From Allacma fusca (lineage: Eukaryota; Arthropoda; Collembola; Symphypleona; Sminthuridae): DNA of 64,000 nucleotides. Every line of letters begins with the position of its first letter. Within the stretch, counting starts at the first letter, position 1. Location of the stretch: positions 58,290,386 to 58,354,385 of the forward strand of contig OX359248.1 of the NCBI GenBank assembly GCA_947179485.1, read 5' to 3'. This document shows positions 11,284-23,500 of the stretch, piece by piece. Under the pieces are notes generated by a model that was given only the letters and a program-made list of their open reading frames with translations, was not told the DNA's origin and did not search any database. Made by a program: the position numbers and the translations under genes.

Positions 11284-11299
11284 GTGACGCTCAGGTCAC
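11284..11299. other. GTGAC-N6-GTCAC inverted repeat in A-type monomers (example)
   Basis: GTGAC GCTCAG GTCAC has perfect 5-bp arms around a 6-bp spacer, in a2, a3 and a4 monomers. The dyad is broken in a1, a5 and a6 (GGCGTTTAGGACAC) and altered in a7 (TTGACGCCCACCTCAC). In B-type monomers only the right arm (GGTCAC) is kept. The dyad-bearing subtypes are the ones that dominate the right half of the window. Confidence 0.65.
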
Positions 11300-12553
11300 G
11301 TTTTAACGTGTTTGCCGAACTCGTCCGAATCTCCTTAAACTTTGGTAATACACTCAGGCAGGCTGCCAAAGCTGAATTCTCGAATTTGAGATGAATTGAA
11401 GAACTTTAGACAGCGATGAAAATGAGGTCTCGCTGCTGTGGTCACTGTTTAACGCGTTTGCTAAGCTCGTCCGATTCTCTTTAAGCTATGGTAATACATT
11501 TGGGCAGGCTGCCAAGGCTCAATTCTCGAATTTATGATGAATTGAAAAACTTTGGAAAAGGCGATGAAAATGACGTGACGCTCAGGTCACTTTTTAAGGT
11601 GTTTGACGAACTCTTCCGAATCTCCTTAAACTTTGGTAATACACTCGGGCAGTCTGCCAAAGCTCTTCTCAAATTTGGTATGAATTGAAATTTTTTGAAA
11701 AAAGCGATGAAAATGACGTGACGCTCAGGTCACTTTTTAAGGTGTTTGCCGAACTCGTCCGAATCTCCTTAAACTTTGATAATACACTCGGGCAGTCTTC
11801 CAAAGCTCAATTCTCGAATTTGAGATGAATCGAAAAACTTTAAAACAGCGATCAAAATGAGGTCTCGTTGCTGTGGTCACTGTTTAACGCGTTTGCTAAG
11901 CTCGTCCGAATCTCTTTAAGCTATGGTAATACACTCGGGCTGGCTACCAAACCTCAATTCTCGATTTTGAGATGAATTGAAAAACTTTAACCATAGCGAT
12001 GAACATGGCGTGGCGTTTAGGACACTTTTTTAAAGGTGTTTGCCGAACTCGTCCGAATCTCCTCAAGTTTTGGGATTACACTCGGGCAATCTGCCAAAGA
12101 TCAATTCTTGAATTTGATATAAATCGAGAAACTTAAAACAGCGATGAAAATGAGGTCTCGTTGCTGTGGTCACTGTTTAACGTGTTTGCTAAGCTCGTCC
12201 AGATCTCTTCAAACTTTGGTAATACACTCGGGCAGGCTGCCCAAGCTCAATTCTCGAATTTGAGATGAATCGAAAAACTTCAAACATAGCGATGAACATG
12301 AGGTGGCGTTTAGGACACTTTTTAAGGTGTTTGCCGAACTCGTCCGAACCTCCTTTAACTTTGGCAATACACTCGTGCATTCTGCGAAAGCTTAATTCTC
12401 GATTTTGAGATGAATTGAAAAACGTTTGACAAATCGATGAAAATGACTTGACGCCCACCTCACTTTTTAAGATGTTTGACGAACTCGTCCGAATCTTCTT
12501 AAACTTTGGAAATAAACTCGGGCATTCTGCCAAAGCACAATTCTCGAATTTGA

Positions 12554-14150
12554 GATGAATCGAAAAACTGGAAAAAGCGATTAAAATGAGGTCTCGTTGC
12601 TGTGGTCACTGTTTAACGCGTTTGCTAAGCTCATCCGAATCTCGTTAAACTTTGACAATACACTCAGGCAGTCTTCCAAATATCAATTCTCGAATTTGAG
12701 ATGAATTGAAAAACTTTAAACATAGCGATGAACATGACAAGGCGTTTAGGACACTTTTTAAGGTGTTTGCCGAATTTGTCCGAACCTCCTTTAACTTTGG
12801 AAATACACTCGGGCATTCTGCGAAAGCTCAATTCTCGAATTTGAGATGAATTAAAGAACTGGAAAAAGCGATGAAAATGACGTGACGCTCAGGTCACGTT
12901 TTAACGTGTTTGCCGAACTCGTCCGAATCTCCTTAAACTTTGGTAATACACTCAGGCAGGCTGCCAAAGCTGAATTCTCGAATTTGAGATGAATTGAAGA
13001 ACTTTAGACAGCGATGAAAATGAGGTCTCGCTGCTGTGGTCACTGTTTAACGCGTTTGCTAAGCTCGTCCGATTCTCTTTAAGCTATGGTAATACATTTG
13101 GGCAGGCTGCCAAGGCTCAATTCTCGAATTTATGATGAATTGAAAAACTTTGGAAAAGGCGATGAAAATGACGTGACGCTCAGGTCACTTTTTAAGGTGT
13201 TTGACGAACTCTTCCGAATCTCCTTAAACTTTGGTAATACACTCGGGCAGTCTGCCAAAGCTCTTCTCAAATTTGGGATGAATTGAAATTTTTTGAAAAA
13301 AGCGATGAAAATGACGTGACGCTCAGGTCACTTTTTAAGGTGTTTGCCGAACTCGTCCGAATCTCCTTAAACTTTGATAATACACTCGGGCAGTCTTCCA
13401 AAGCTCAATTCTCGAATTTGAGATGAATCGAAAAACTTTAAACAGCGATTAAAATGAGGTCTCGTTGCTGTGGTCACTGTTTAACGCGTTTGCTAAGCTC
13501 GTCCGAATCTCTTTAAGCTATGGTAATACACTCGGGCTGGCTACCAAACCTCAATTCTCGATTTTGAGATGAATTGAAAAACTTTAACCATAGCGATGAA
13601 CATGGCGTGGCGTTTAGGACACTTTTTTAAAGGTGTTTGCCGAACTCGTCCGAATCTGCTCAAGTTTTGGGATTACACTCGGGCAATCTGCCAAAGATCA
13701 ATTCTTGAATTTGATATAAATCGAGAAACTTAAAACAGCGATGAAAATGAGGTCTCGTTGCTGTGGTCACTGTTTAACGTGTTTGCTAAGCTCGTCTAGA
13801 TCTCTTCAAACTTTGGTAATACACTCGGGCAGGCTGCCCAAGCTCAATTCTCGAATTTGAGATGAATCGAAAAACTTCAAACATAGCGATGAACATGAGG
13901 TGGCGTTTAGGACACTTTTTAAGGTGTTTGCCGAACTCGTCCGAACCTCCTTTAACTTTGGCAATACACTCGTGCATTCTGCGAAAGCTTAATTCTCGAT
14001 TTTGAGATGAATTGAAAAACGTTTGACAAATCGATGAAAATGACTTGACGCCCACCTCACTTTTTAAGATGTTTGACGAACTCGTCCGAATCTTCTTAAA
14101 CTTTGGAAATAAACTCGGGCATTCTGCCAAAGCACAATTCTCGAATTTGA
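12554..14150 (+). repeat. Canonical 11-monomer HOR, second tandem copy, 1597 bp
   Basis: Same eleven monomers in the same order as 10956-12553. Differences by eye are few: for example a1 has GGAAATACACTC near 12800 in the 5' part, and b4 reads GTCTAGATC instead of GTCCAGATC near 13795. Direct tandem succession of whole 11-mers is seen only between 10956 and 15743. Confidence 0.85.
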
Positions 14151-15743
14151 GATGAATCGAAAAACTGGAAAAAGCGATTAAAATGAGGTCTCGTTGCTGT
14201 GGTCACTGTTTAACGCGTTTGCTAAGCTCATCCGAATCTCGTTAAACTTTGACAATACACTCAGGCAGTCTTCCAAAGATCAATTCTCGAATTTGAGATG
14301 AATTGAAAAACTTTAAACAGCGATGAACATGACAAGGCGTTTAGGACACTTTTTAAGGTGTTTGCCGAATTTGTCCGAACCTCCTTTAACTTTGGCAATA
14401 CACTCGGGCATTCTGCGAAAGCTCAATTCTCGAATTTGAGATGAATTAAAGAACTGGAAAAAGCGATGAAAATGACGTGACGCTCAGGTCACGTTTTAAC
14501 GTGTTTGCCGAACTCGTCCGAATCTCCTTAAACTTTGGTAATACACTCAGGCAGGCTGCCAAAGCTGAATTCTCGAATTTGAGATGAATTGAAGAACTTT
14601 AGACAGCGATGAAAATGAGGTCTCGTTGCTGTGGTCACTGTTTAACGCGTTTGCTAAGCTCGTCCGATTCTCTTTAAGCTATGGTAATACATTTGGGCAG
14701 GCTGCCAAGGCTCAATTCTCGAATTTATGATGAATTGAAAAACTTTGGAAAAGGCGATGAAAATGACGTGACGCTCAGGTCACTTTTTAAGGTGTTTGAC
14801 GAACTCTTCCGAATCTCCTTAAACTTTGGTAATACACTCGGGCAGTCTGCCAAAGCTCTTCTCAAATTTGGGATGAATTGAAATTTTTTGAAAAAAGCGA
14901 TGAAAATGACGTGACGCTCAGGTCACTTTTTAAGGTGTTTGCCGAACTCGTCCGAATCTCCTTAAACTTTGGTAATACACTCGGGCAGGCTGCCAAAGGT
15001 CAATTCTCGAATTTGAGATGAATCGAAAAACTTTAAACAGCGATGAAAATGAGGTCTCGTTGCTGTGGTCACTGTTTAACGCGTTTGCTAAGCTCGTCCG
15101 AATCTCTTTATGCTATGGTAATACACTCGGGCTGGCTACCAAACCTCAATTCTCGAATTTGAGATGAATTGAAAAACTTTAAACAGCGATGAACATGGCG
15201 TGGCGTTTAGGACACTTTTTTAAAGGTGTTTGCCGAACTCGTCCGAATCTCCTCAAGTTTTGGGATTACACTCGGGCAATCTGCCAAAGATCAATTCTTG
15301 AATTTGTTATAAATCGAAAAACTTTAAACAGCGATGAAAATGAGGTCTCGTTGCTGTGGTCACTGTTTAACGTGTTTGCTAAGCTCGTCCAGATCTCTTC
15401 AAACTTTGGTTATACACTCAAACAGGCTGCCCAAGCTCAATTCTCGAATTTGAGATGAATCGAAACACTTCAAACATAGCGATGAACATGACGTGGCGTT
15501 TAGGACACTTTTTAAGGTGTTTGCCGAACTCGTCCGAACCTCCTTTAACTTTGGCAATACACTCGTGCATTCTGCGAAAGCTTAATTCTCGATTTTGAGA
15601 TGAATTGAAAAAGTTTTGAAAAAGCGATGAAAATGACTTGACGCCCACCTCACTTTTTAAGATGTTTGACGAACTCGTCCGAATCTTCTTAAACTTTGGA
15701 AATAAACTCGGGCATGCTGCCAAAGCACAATTCTCGAATTTGA
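14151..15743 (+). repeat. Canonical 11-monomer HOR, third tandem copy, 1593 bp
   Basis: All eleven monomers are present. Small changes include loss of AT in the a1 ACATAGCGATG motif (now ACAGCGATG), TTATGCTATGG instead of TTAAGCTATGG in b3, and CACTCAAACAGG instead of CACTCGGGCAGG in b4 near 15415. It ends at a7, then a8 and short b4 (15744-16035) lead into block 5. Confidence 0.85.
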
Positions 15744-16035
15744 GATGAATCGAAAAACTGGAAAAAGCGATGAAAATGACTTGACGCCCACGTCACTTTT
15801 TAAGGTGTTTGCCGAACTCGTCCGAATCTCCTCGTTTTGGGATTACACTCGGGCAATCTGCCAAAGCTCAATTCTCGAATTTGATATAAATCGAGAAACT
15901 TTAAACAGCGATGAAAATGAGGTCTCGTTGCTGTGGTCACTGTTTAACGTGTTTGCTAAGCTCGCCTGAATCTCTAAACTTTGGTTATACACTCGGGCAG
16001 GCTGCCTAAGCTCAATTCTCGAATTTGATATGAAT
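15744..16035 (+). repeat. Left-flank monomers of block 5 (a8 and short b4)
   Basis: Same a8 and short b4 pair as upstream of blocks 2, 3 and 4. Its presence here shows that block 5 still belongs to the original module, with three 11-mers lying between a7 of the previous module and this a8. Confidence 0.8.
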
Positions 16036-16761
16036 CCATGAGTCATAGCCGGCAATCCCAAATATTGTACTGCACCCTACAGTCCCTTTCACTTTTGTTA
16101 CTCGGCGTTTTGCCATAAATGCCAAGGCCTTTTCTCTTTTCCATACACTTGAATTTTGTCTCTTGAGGAGGTTATTCTGCCCAATTTACTCCTGAATAAA
16201 CTTTTACTACGGTTTTTATACTTTGTTGAAATCAATTCATTTTACAAACCATTTCTTGATAAATCATCACAAAAAGCAACAGCGCAATTTGCAAATCATA
16301 TGAGAACAGCGATGTTTGGCCCGGAAACGTTCCAAGCTCATCGCAAAAATTCATTTTAGAGGTGCAACGACGATTAAAAGCTAGTTGGGGAAAATGGATA
16401 TCGGGTAAATACCTCTGCGTGGCCCGGAAACGTTCCAAGCTCAACCCGAAACTTCGTTTGGTATGTGCTGGGACTGTTAACAGCAAGTTGTGTCAATTTT
16501 CTAATCAGGTAAATACAGCTCTGTATGGCGCGGGAACGTTCTAACGTCGACGGCAAACGTCGTTTGGGAGGTGTTAGGACTATTAAAAGCAACTGCGCAA
16601 TTTGGACATCATGTAAATACAGCGTTGTATGGCCTGGAAACGTTAAAAGCTCATCGTCAAAGTTTGTTTGGAAGGTGTTTCGATGTTTAAAAGCAAGTTG
16701 GAGCAATTTGGGAATCAGGTGAATCCAGCTCCCTTTGGCCTGGGAACGTTCTAACCTCACC
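16036..16761 (+). repeat. 726-bp non-satellite block, copy 5
   Basis: Colinear with copy 1 at an offset of 15969 bp. G/G at the sites equivalent to 479/521 and ACTATTAAAAGC in place of ACTATGAAAAGC, both shared with copies 6 and 7. Private changes near the left third: GGTTATTCTGCCCAATTTACTCC versus GGTTACTCTGCCCAATTCACTCC. It keeps the ancestral a8/b4 left flank, which copies 6 and 7 have lost. Confidence 0.9.
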
Positions 16762-19700
16762 TGACGTTTAGGTCACTTGTCAAGGTGTTTGACGAACTCG
16801 TCCGAATCACTTTAAACTCTGTGAATACACACGGGCAGTCTGCTAAAGCTCAATTCTCGAATTTAAGATGCATCGAAAAACTAAACATAGCGATGCAAAT
16901 GAGGTCAGGTTGCTATGATCACTGTTTAACGTGTTTTCTGAGCTCATCCGTATCTCGTTAAACTTTGATAATACACTCGGGCAGTCTTCCAAAGCTCAAT
17001 TCTCGAATTTGAGATGAATCGAAAAACTTTAAACAGCGATTAAAATGAGGTCTCGTTGCTGTGGTCACTGTTTAACGCGTTTGCTAAGCTCGTCCGAATC
17101 TCTTTAAGCTATGGTAATACACTCGGGCTGGCTACCAAACCTCAATTCTCGATTTTGAGATGAATTGAAAAACTTTAACCATAGCGATGAACATGGCGTG
17201 GCGTTTAGGACACTTTTTTAAAGGTGTTTGCCGAACTCGTCCGAATCTCCTCAAGTTTTGGGATTACACTCGGGCAATCTGCCAAAGATCAATTCTTGAA
17301 TTTGATATAAATCGAGAAACTTAAAACAGCGATGAAAATGAGGTCTCGTTGCTGTGGTCACTGTTTAACGCGTTTGCTAAGCTCGTCCGAATCTCTTTAA
17401 GCTATGGTAATACACTCGGGCTGGCTACCAAACCTCAATTCTCGAATTTGAGATGAATTGAAAAACTTTAAACAGCGATGAACATGGCGTGGCGTTTAGG
17501 ACACTTTTTTAAAGGTGTTTGCCGAACTCTTCCGAATCTCCTCAAGTTTTGGGATTACACTCGGGCAATCTGCCAAAGATCAATTCTTGAATTTGATATA
17601 AATCGAGAAACTTAAAACAGCGATGAAAATGAGGTCTCGTTGCTGTGGTCACTGTTTAACGTGTTTGCTAAGCTCGTCCAGATCTCTTCAAACTTTGGTA
17701 ATACATTTGGGCAGGCTGCCCAAGCTCAATTCTCGAATTTGAGATGAATCGAAAAACTTCAAACATAGCGATGAACATGAGGTGGCGTTTAGGACACTTT
17801 TTAAGGTGTTTGCCGAACTCGTCCGAGCCTCCTTTAACTTTGGCACTACACTCGGGCATTCTGCGAAAGCTTACTTCTCGATTTTGAGATGAATTGAAAA
17901 ACTTTTGACAAATCGATGAAAATGACTTGACGCCCACCTCACTTTTTAAGATGTTTGACGAACTCGTCCGAATCTTCTTAAACTTTGGAAATAAACTCGG
18001 GCATTCTGCCAAAGCACAATTCTCGAATTTGAGATGAATCGAAAAACTGGAAAAAGCGATTAAAATGAGGTCTCGTTGCTGTGGTCACTGTTTAACGCGT
18101 TTGCTAAGCTCATCCGAATCTCGTTAAACTTTGACAATACACTCAGGCAGTCTTCCAAAGATCAATTCTCGAATTTGAGATGAATTGAAAAACTTTAAAC
18201 ATAGCGATGAACATGACAAGGCGTTTAGGACACTTTTTAAGGTGTTTGCCGAATTTGTCCGAACCTCCTTTAACTTTGGCAATACACTCGGGCATTCTGC
18301 CAAAGCTCAATTCTCGAATTTGAGATGAATTAAAGAACTGGAAAAAGCGATGAAAATGACGTGACGCTCAGGTCACTGTTTAACGTGTTTGCTAAGCTCG
18401 TCCAGATCTCTTCAAACTTTGGTAATACATTTGGGCAGGCTGCCCAAGCTCAATTCTCGAATTTGAGATGAATCGAAAAACTTCAAACATAGCGATGAAC
18501 ATGAGGTGGCGTTTAGGACACTTTTTAAGGTGTTTGCCGAACTCGTCCGAGCCTCCTTTAACTTTGGCACTACACTCGGGCATTCTGCGAAAGCTTACTT
18601 CTCGATTTTGAGATGAATTGAAAAACTTTTGACAAATCGATGAAAATGACTTGACGCCCACCTCACTTTTTAAGATGTTTGACGAACTCGTCCGAATCTT
18701 CTTAAACTTTGGAAATAAACTCGGGCATTCTGCCAAAGCACAATTCTCGAATTTGAGATGAATCGAAAAACTGGAAAAAGCGATTAAAATGAGGTCTCGT
18801 TGCTGTGGTCACTGTTTAACGCGTTTGCTAAGCTCATCCGAATCTCGTTAAACTTTGACAATACACTCAGGCAGTCTTCCAAAGATCAATTCTCGAATTT
18901 GATATGAATTGAAAAACTTTAAACATAGCGATGAACATGACAAGGCGTTTAGGACACTTTTTAAGGTGTTTGCCGAATTTGTCCGAACCTCCTTTAACTT
19001 TGGCAATACACTCGGGCATTCTGCGAAAGCTCAATTCTCGAATTTGAGATGAATTAAAGAACTGGAAAAAGCGATGAAAATGACGTGACGCTCAGGTCAC
19101 TTTTTAACGTGTTTGCCGAACTCGTCCGAACCTCCTTTAACTTTGGCACTACACTCGGGCTGGCTACCAAACCTCAATTCTCGATTTTGAGATGAATTGA
19201 AAAACTTTAACCATAGCGATGAACATGGCGTGGCGTTTAGGACACTTTTTTAAAGGTGTTTGCCGAACTCGTCCGAATCTCAAGTTTTGGGATCACACTC
19301 GGGCAATCTGCCAAAGATCAATTCTTGAATTTGATATAAATCGAGAAACTTAAAACAGCGATGAAAATGAGGTCTCGTTGCTGTGGTCACTGTTTAACGT
19401 GTTTGCTAAGCTCGTCCAGATCTCTTCAAACTTTGGTAATACACTCGGGCAGGCTGCCCAAGCTCAATTCTCGAATTTGAGATGAATCGAAAAACTTCAA
19501 ACATAGCGATGAACATGAGGTGGCGTTTAGGACACTTTTTTTAAGGTGTTTCCTGAACTCGTCCGAACCTCCTTTAACTTTGGCAATACTTTCGTGCATT
19601 CTGCGAAAGCTTAATTCTCGATTTTGAGATGAATTGAAAAACGTTTGACAAATCGATGAAAATGACTTGACGCCCACCTCACTTTTTAAGATGTTTGACG

Positions 19701-21027
19701 AACTCGTCCGAATCTTCTTAAACTTTGGAAATAAACTCGGGCATTCTGCCAAAGCACAATTCTCGAATTTGAGATGAATCGAAAAACTGGAAAAAGCGAT
19801 TAAAATGAGGTCTCGTTGCTGTGGTCACTGTTTAACGCGTTTGCTAAGCTCATCCGAATCTCGTTAAACTTTGACAATACACTCAGGCAGTCTTCCAAAG
19901 ATCAATTCTCGAATTTGAGATGAATTGAAAAACTTTAAACATAGCGATGAACATGACAAGGCGTTTAGGACACTTTTTAAGGTGTTTGCCGAATTTGTCC
20001 GAACCTCCTTTAACTTTGGCAATACACTCGGGCATTCTGCCAAAGCTCAATTCTCGAATTTGAGATGAATTAAAGAACTGGAAAAAGCGATGAAAATGAC
20101 GTGACGCTCAGGTCACGTTTTAACGTGTTTGCCGAACTCGTCCGAATCTCCTTAAACTTTGGTAATACACTCAGGCAGGCTGCCAAAGCTGAATTCTCGA
20201 ATTTGAGATGAATTGAAGAACTTTAGACAGCGATGAAAATGAGGTCTCGTTGCTGTGGTCACTGTTTAACGCGTTTGCTAAGCTCGTCCGATTCTCTTTA
20301 AGCTATGGTAATACATTTGGGCAGGCTGCCAAGGCTCAATTCTCGAATTTATGATGAATTGAAAAACTTTGGAAAAGGCGATGAAAATGACGTGGCGCTC
20401 AGGTCACTTGTTAAGGTGTTTGCCGAACTCGTCCGAATCTCCTTAAACTTTGGTAATACACTCGGGCAGGCTGCCAAAGGTTAATTCTCGAATTTGAGAT
20501 GAATCGAAAAACTTGAAACAGCGATGAAAATGAGGTCTCGTTGCTGTGGTCACTGTTTAACGCGTTTGCTAAGCTCGTCCGAATCTCTTTAAGCTATGGT
20601 AATACACTCGGGCTGGCTACCAAACCTCAATTCTCGAATTTGAGATGAATTGAAAAACTTTAAACAGCGATGAACATGGCGTGGCGTTTAGGACACTTTT
20701 TTAAAGGTGTTTGCCGAACTCGTCCGAATCTCCTCAAGTTTTGGGATTACACTCGGGCAATCTGCCAAAGATCAATTCTTGAATTTGATATAAATCGAGA
20801 AACTTAAAACAGCGATGAAAATGAGGTCTCGTTGCTGTGGTCACTGTTTAACGTGTTTGCTAAGCTCGTCCAGATCTCTTCAAACTTTGGTAATACACTC
20901 GGGCAGGCTGCCCAAGCTCAATTCTCGAATTTGAGATGAATCGAAAAACTTCAAACATAGCGATGAACGAGGTGGCGTTTAGGACACTTTTTAAGGTGTT
21001 TGCCGAACTCGTCCGAACCTCCTTTAA
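16762..21027 (+). repeat. Rearranged satellite with a 724-bp (5-monomer) tandem duplication
   Basis: After block 5 the order begins normally (truncated A, b5, b3, a5), then becomes scrambled. A b4/b3 chimera lies near 17310-17450. A 5-mer unit (b4-a6-a7-b1-a1 plus a2/b4 junction) occurs at about 17651-18374 and again at 18375-19098. Both copies share ACATTTGGGCAGG in b4, GAGCCTCC and GGCACTACACTC in a6, and TTACTTCTCG at its end. The a2/b4 junction near 18365 reads CTCAGGTCACTGTTTAACGT, switching from A to B inside the common GGTCACT. A further chimera near 19100-19190 joins a2 to a6 to b3. A 10-mer-like order resumes from about 19.4 kb. Confidence 0.75.
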
Positions 21028-23500
21028 CTTTAGCACTATACTCGGGCATTCTGCGAAAGCTTAATTCTCGATTTTGAGATGAATTGAAAAACTTTTGACA
21101 AATCGATGAAAATGACTTGACGCCCACCTCACTTTTTAAGATGTTTGACGAACTCGTCCGAATCTTCTTAAACTTTGGAAATAAACTCGGGCATTCTGCC
21201 AAAGCACAATTCTCGAATTTGAGATGAATCGAAAAACTGGAAAAAGCGATTAAAATGAGGTCTCGTTGCTGTGGTCACTGTTTAACGCGTTTGCTAAGCT
21301 CATCCGAATCTCGTTAAACTTTGACAATACACTCAGGCAGTCTTCCAAAGATCAATTCTCGAATTTGAGATGAATTGAAAAACTTTAAACATAGCGATGA
21401 ACATGACAAGGCGTTTAGGACACTTTTTAAGGTGTTTGCCGAATTTCTCCGAACCTCCTTTAACTTTGGCAATACACGGGCATTCTGCGAAAGCTCAATT
21501 CTCGAATTTGAGATGAATTAAAGAACTGGAAAAAGCGATGAAAATGACGTGACGCTCAGGTCACTTTTTAACGTGTTTGCCGAACTCGTCCGAATCTCCT
21601 TAAACTTTGGTAATACACTCAGGCAGGCTGCCAAAGCTGAATTCTCGAATTTGAGATGAATTGAAGAACTTTAGACAGCGATGAAAATGAGGTCTCGTTG
21701 CTGTGGTCACTGTTTAACGCGTTTGCTAAGCTCGTCCGAATCTCTTTAAGCTATGGTAATACATTTGGGCAGGCTGCCAAGGCTCAATTCTCGAATTTAT
21801 GATGAATTGAAAAACTTTGGAAAAGGCGATGAAAATGACGTGACGCTCAGGTCACTTTTTAAGGTGTTTGACGAACTCTTCCGAATCTCCTTAAACTTTA
21901 GCACTATACTCGGGCATTCTGCGAAAGCTTAATTCTCGATTTTGAGATGAATTGAAAAACTTTTGACAAATCGATGAAAATGACTTGACGCCCACCTCAC
22001 TTTTTAAGATGTTTGACGAACTCGTCCGAATCTTCTTAAACTTTGGAAATAAACTCGGGCATTCTGCCAAAGCACAATTCTCGAATTTGAGATGAATCGA
22101 AAAACTGGAAAAAGCGATTAAAATGAGGTCTCGTTGCTGTGGTCACTGTTTAACGCGTTTGCTAAGCTCATCCGAATCTCGTTAAACTTTGACAATACAC
22201 TCAGGCAGTCTTCCAAAGATCAATTCTCGAATTTGAGATGAATTGAAAAACTTTAAACATAGCGATGAACATGACAAGGCGTTTAGGACACTTTTTAAGG
22301 TGTTTGCCGAATTTCTCCGAACCTCCTTTAACTTTGGCAATACACGGGCATTCTGCGAAAGCTCAATTCTCGAATTTGAGATGAATTAAAGAACTGGAAA
22401 AAGCGATGAAAATGACGTGACGCTCAGGTCACTTTTTAACGTGTTTGCCGAACTCGTCCGAATCTCCTTAAACTTTGGTAATACACTCAGGCAGGCTGCC
22501 AAAGCTGAATTCTCGAATTTGAGATGAATTGAAGAACTTTAGACAGCGATGAAAATGAGGTCTCGTTGCTGTGGTCACTGTTTAACGCGTTTGCTAAGCT
22601 CGTCCGAATCTCTTTAAGCTATGGTAATACATTTGGGCAGGCTGCCAAGGCTCAATTCTCGAATTTATGATGAATTGAAAAACTTTGGAAAAGGCGATGA
22701 AAATGACGTGACGCTCAGGTCACTTTTTAAGGTGTTTGACGAACTCTTCCGAATCTCCTTAAACTTTAGCACTATACTCGGGCATTCTGCGAAAGCTTAA
22801 TTCTCGATTTTGAGATGAATTGAAAAACTTTTGACAAATCGATGAAAATGACTTGACGCCCACCTCACTTTTTAAGATGTTTGACGAACTCGTCCGAATC
22901 TTCTTAAACTTTGGAAATAAACTCGGGCATTCTGCCAAAGCACAATTCTCGAATTTGAGATGAATCGAAAAACTGGAAAAAGCGATTAAAATGAGGTCTC
23001 GTTGCTGTGGTCACTGTTTAACGCGTTTGCTAAGCTCATCCGAATCTCGTTAAACTTTGACAATACACTCAGGCAGTCTTCCAAAGATCAATTCTCGAAT
23101 TTGAGATGAATTGAAAAACTTTAAACATAGCGATGAACATGACAAGGCGTTTAGGACACTTTTTAAGGTGTTTGCCGAATTTCTCCGAACCTCCTTTAAC
23201 TTTGGCAATACACGGGCATTCTGCGAAAGCTCAATTCTCGAATTTGAGATGAATTAAAGAACTGGAAAAAGCGATGAAAATGACGTGACGCTCAGGTCAC
23301 TTTTTAACGTGTTTGCCGAACTCGTCCGAATCTCCTTAAACTTTGGTAATACACTCAGGCAGGCTGCCAAAGCTGAATTCTCGAATTTGAGATGAATTGA
23401 AGAACTTTAGACAGCGATGAAAATGAGGTCTCGTTGCTGTGGTCACTGTTTAACGCGTTTGCTAAGCTCGTCCGAATCTCTTTAAGCTATGGTAATACAC
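21028..23500 (+). repeat. 868-bp (6-monomer) tandem amplification, about 2.85 copies
   Basis: The rare motif CTTTAGCACTATACTCGG occurs at 21028, 21896 and 22764, exactly 868 bp apart. Each unit is a6 tail-a7-b1-a1-a2-b2-a3 head. The a3/a6 fusion (CTTCCGAATCTCCTTAAACTTTAGC) marks the joins at 21896 and 22764. The a1 monomers carry a 3-bp deletion (AATACACGGGCATTC) and CGAATTTCTCCG. The third copy leaves the pattern near 23500, where b2 switches to b3 (CACTCGGGCTGG). Confidence 0.85.

Larger units (their letters stand above)
10956..12553 (+). repeat. Canonical 11-monomer HOR, reference copy, 1598 bp
   Basis: Monomer starts: b1 10956, a1 11102, a2 11247, b2 11390, a3 11536, a4 11679, b3 11824, a5 11971, b4 12118, a6 12264, a7 12409; lengths 143-147 bp. 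Diagnostic marks: b1 GCTCATCCGAATCTCGTTAA; a1 GACAAGGCG and CCGAATTTGTCC; a2 GATGAATTAAAGAACTGG; b2 ACATTTGGGCAGGCTGCC and a TTTATGATGAATT end; a3 CTCTTCCG and a CTTCTCAAATTTGG end; a4 GAAATTTTTTGAAAAAAGCG; b3 GGGCTGGCTACCAAACC; a5 CAAGTTTTGGGATTAC; b4 GTCCAGATCTCTTC; a6 GAGGTGGCG and a CGATTTTGAG end; a7 GACTTGACGCCCACC. The A/B alternation is irregular, with AA pairs at a1-a2, a3-a4 and a6-a7. Confidence 0.88.

Noticed and set aside
11275-11290. CRE-like TGACGTGA and AGGTCA half-site-like sequence in A monomers
   Set aside because: Short partial matches repeated only because the monomer is repeated; there is no supporting promoter context.
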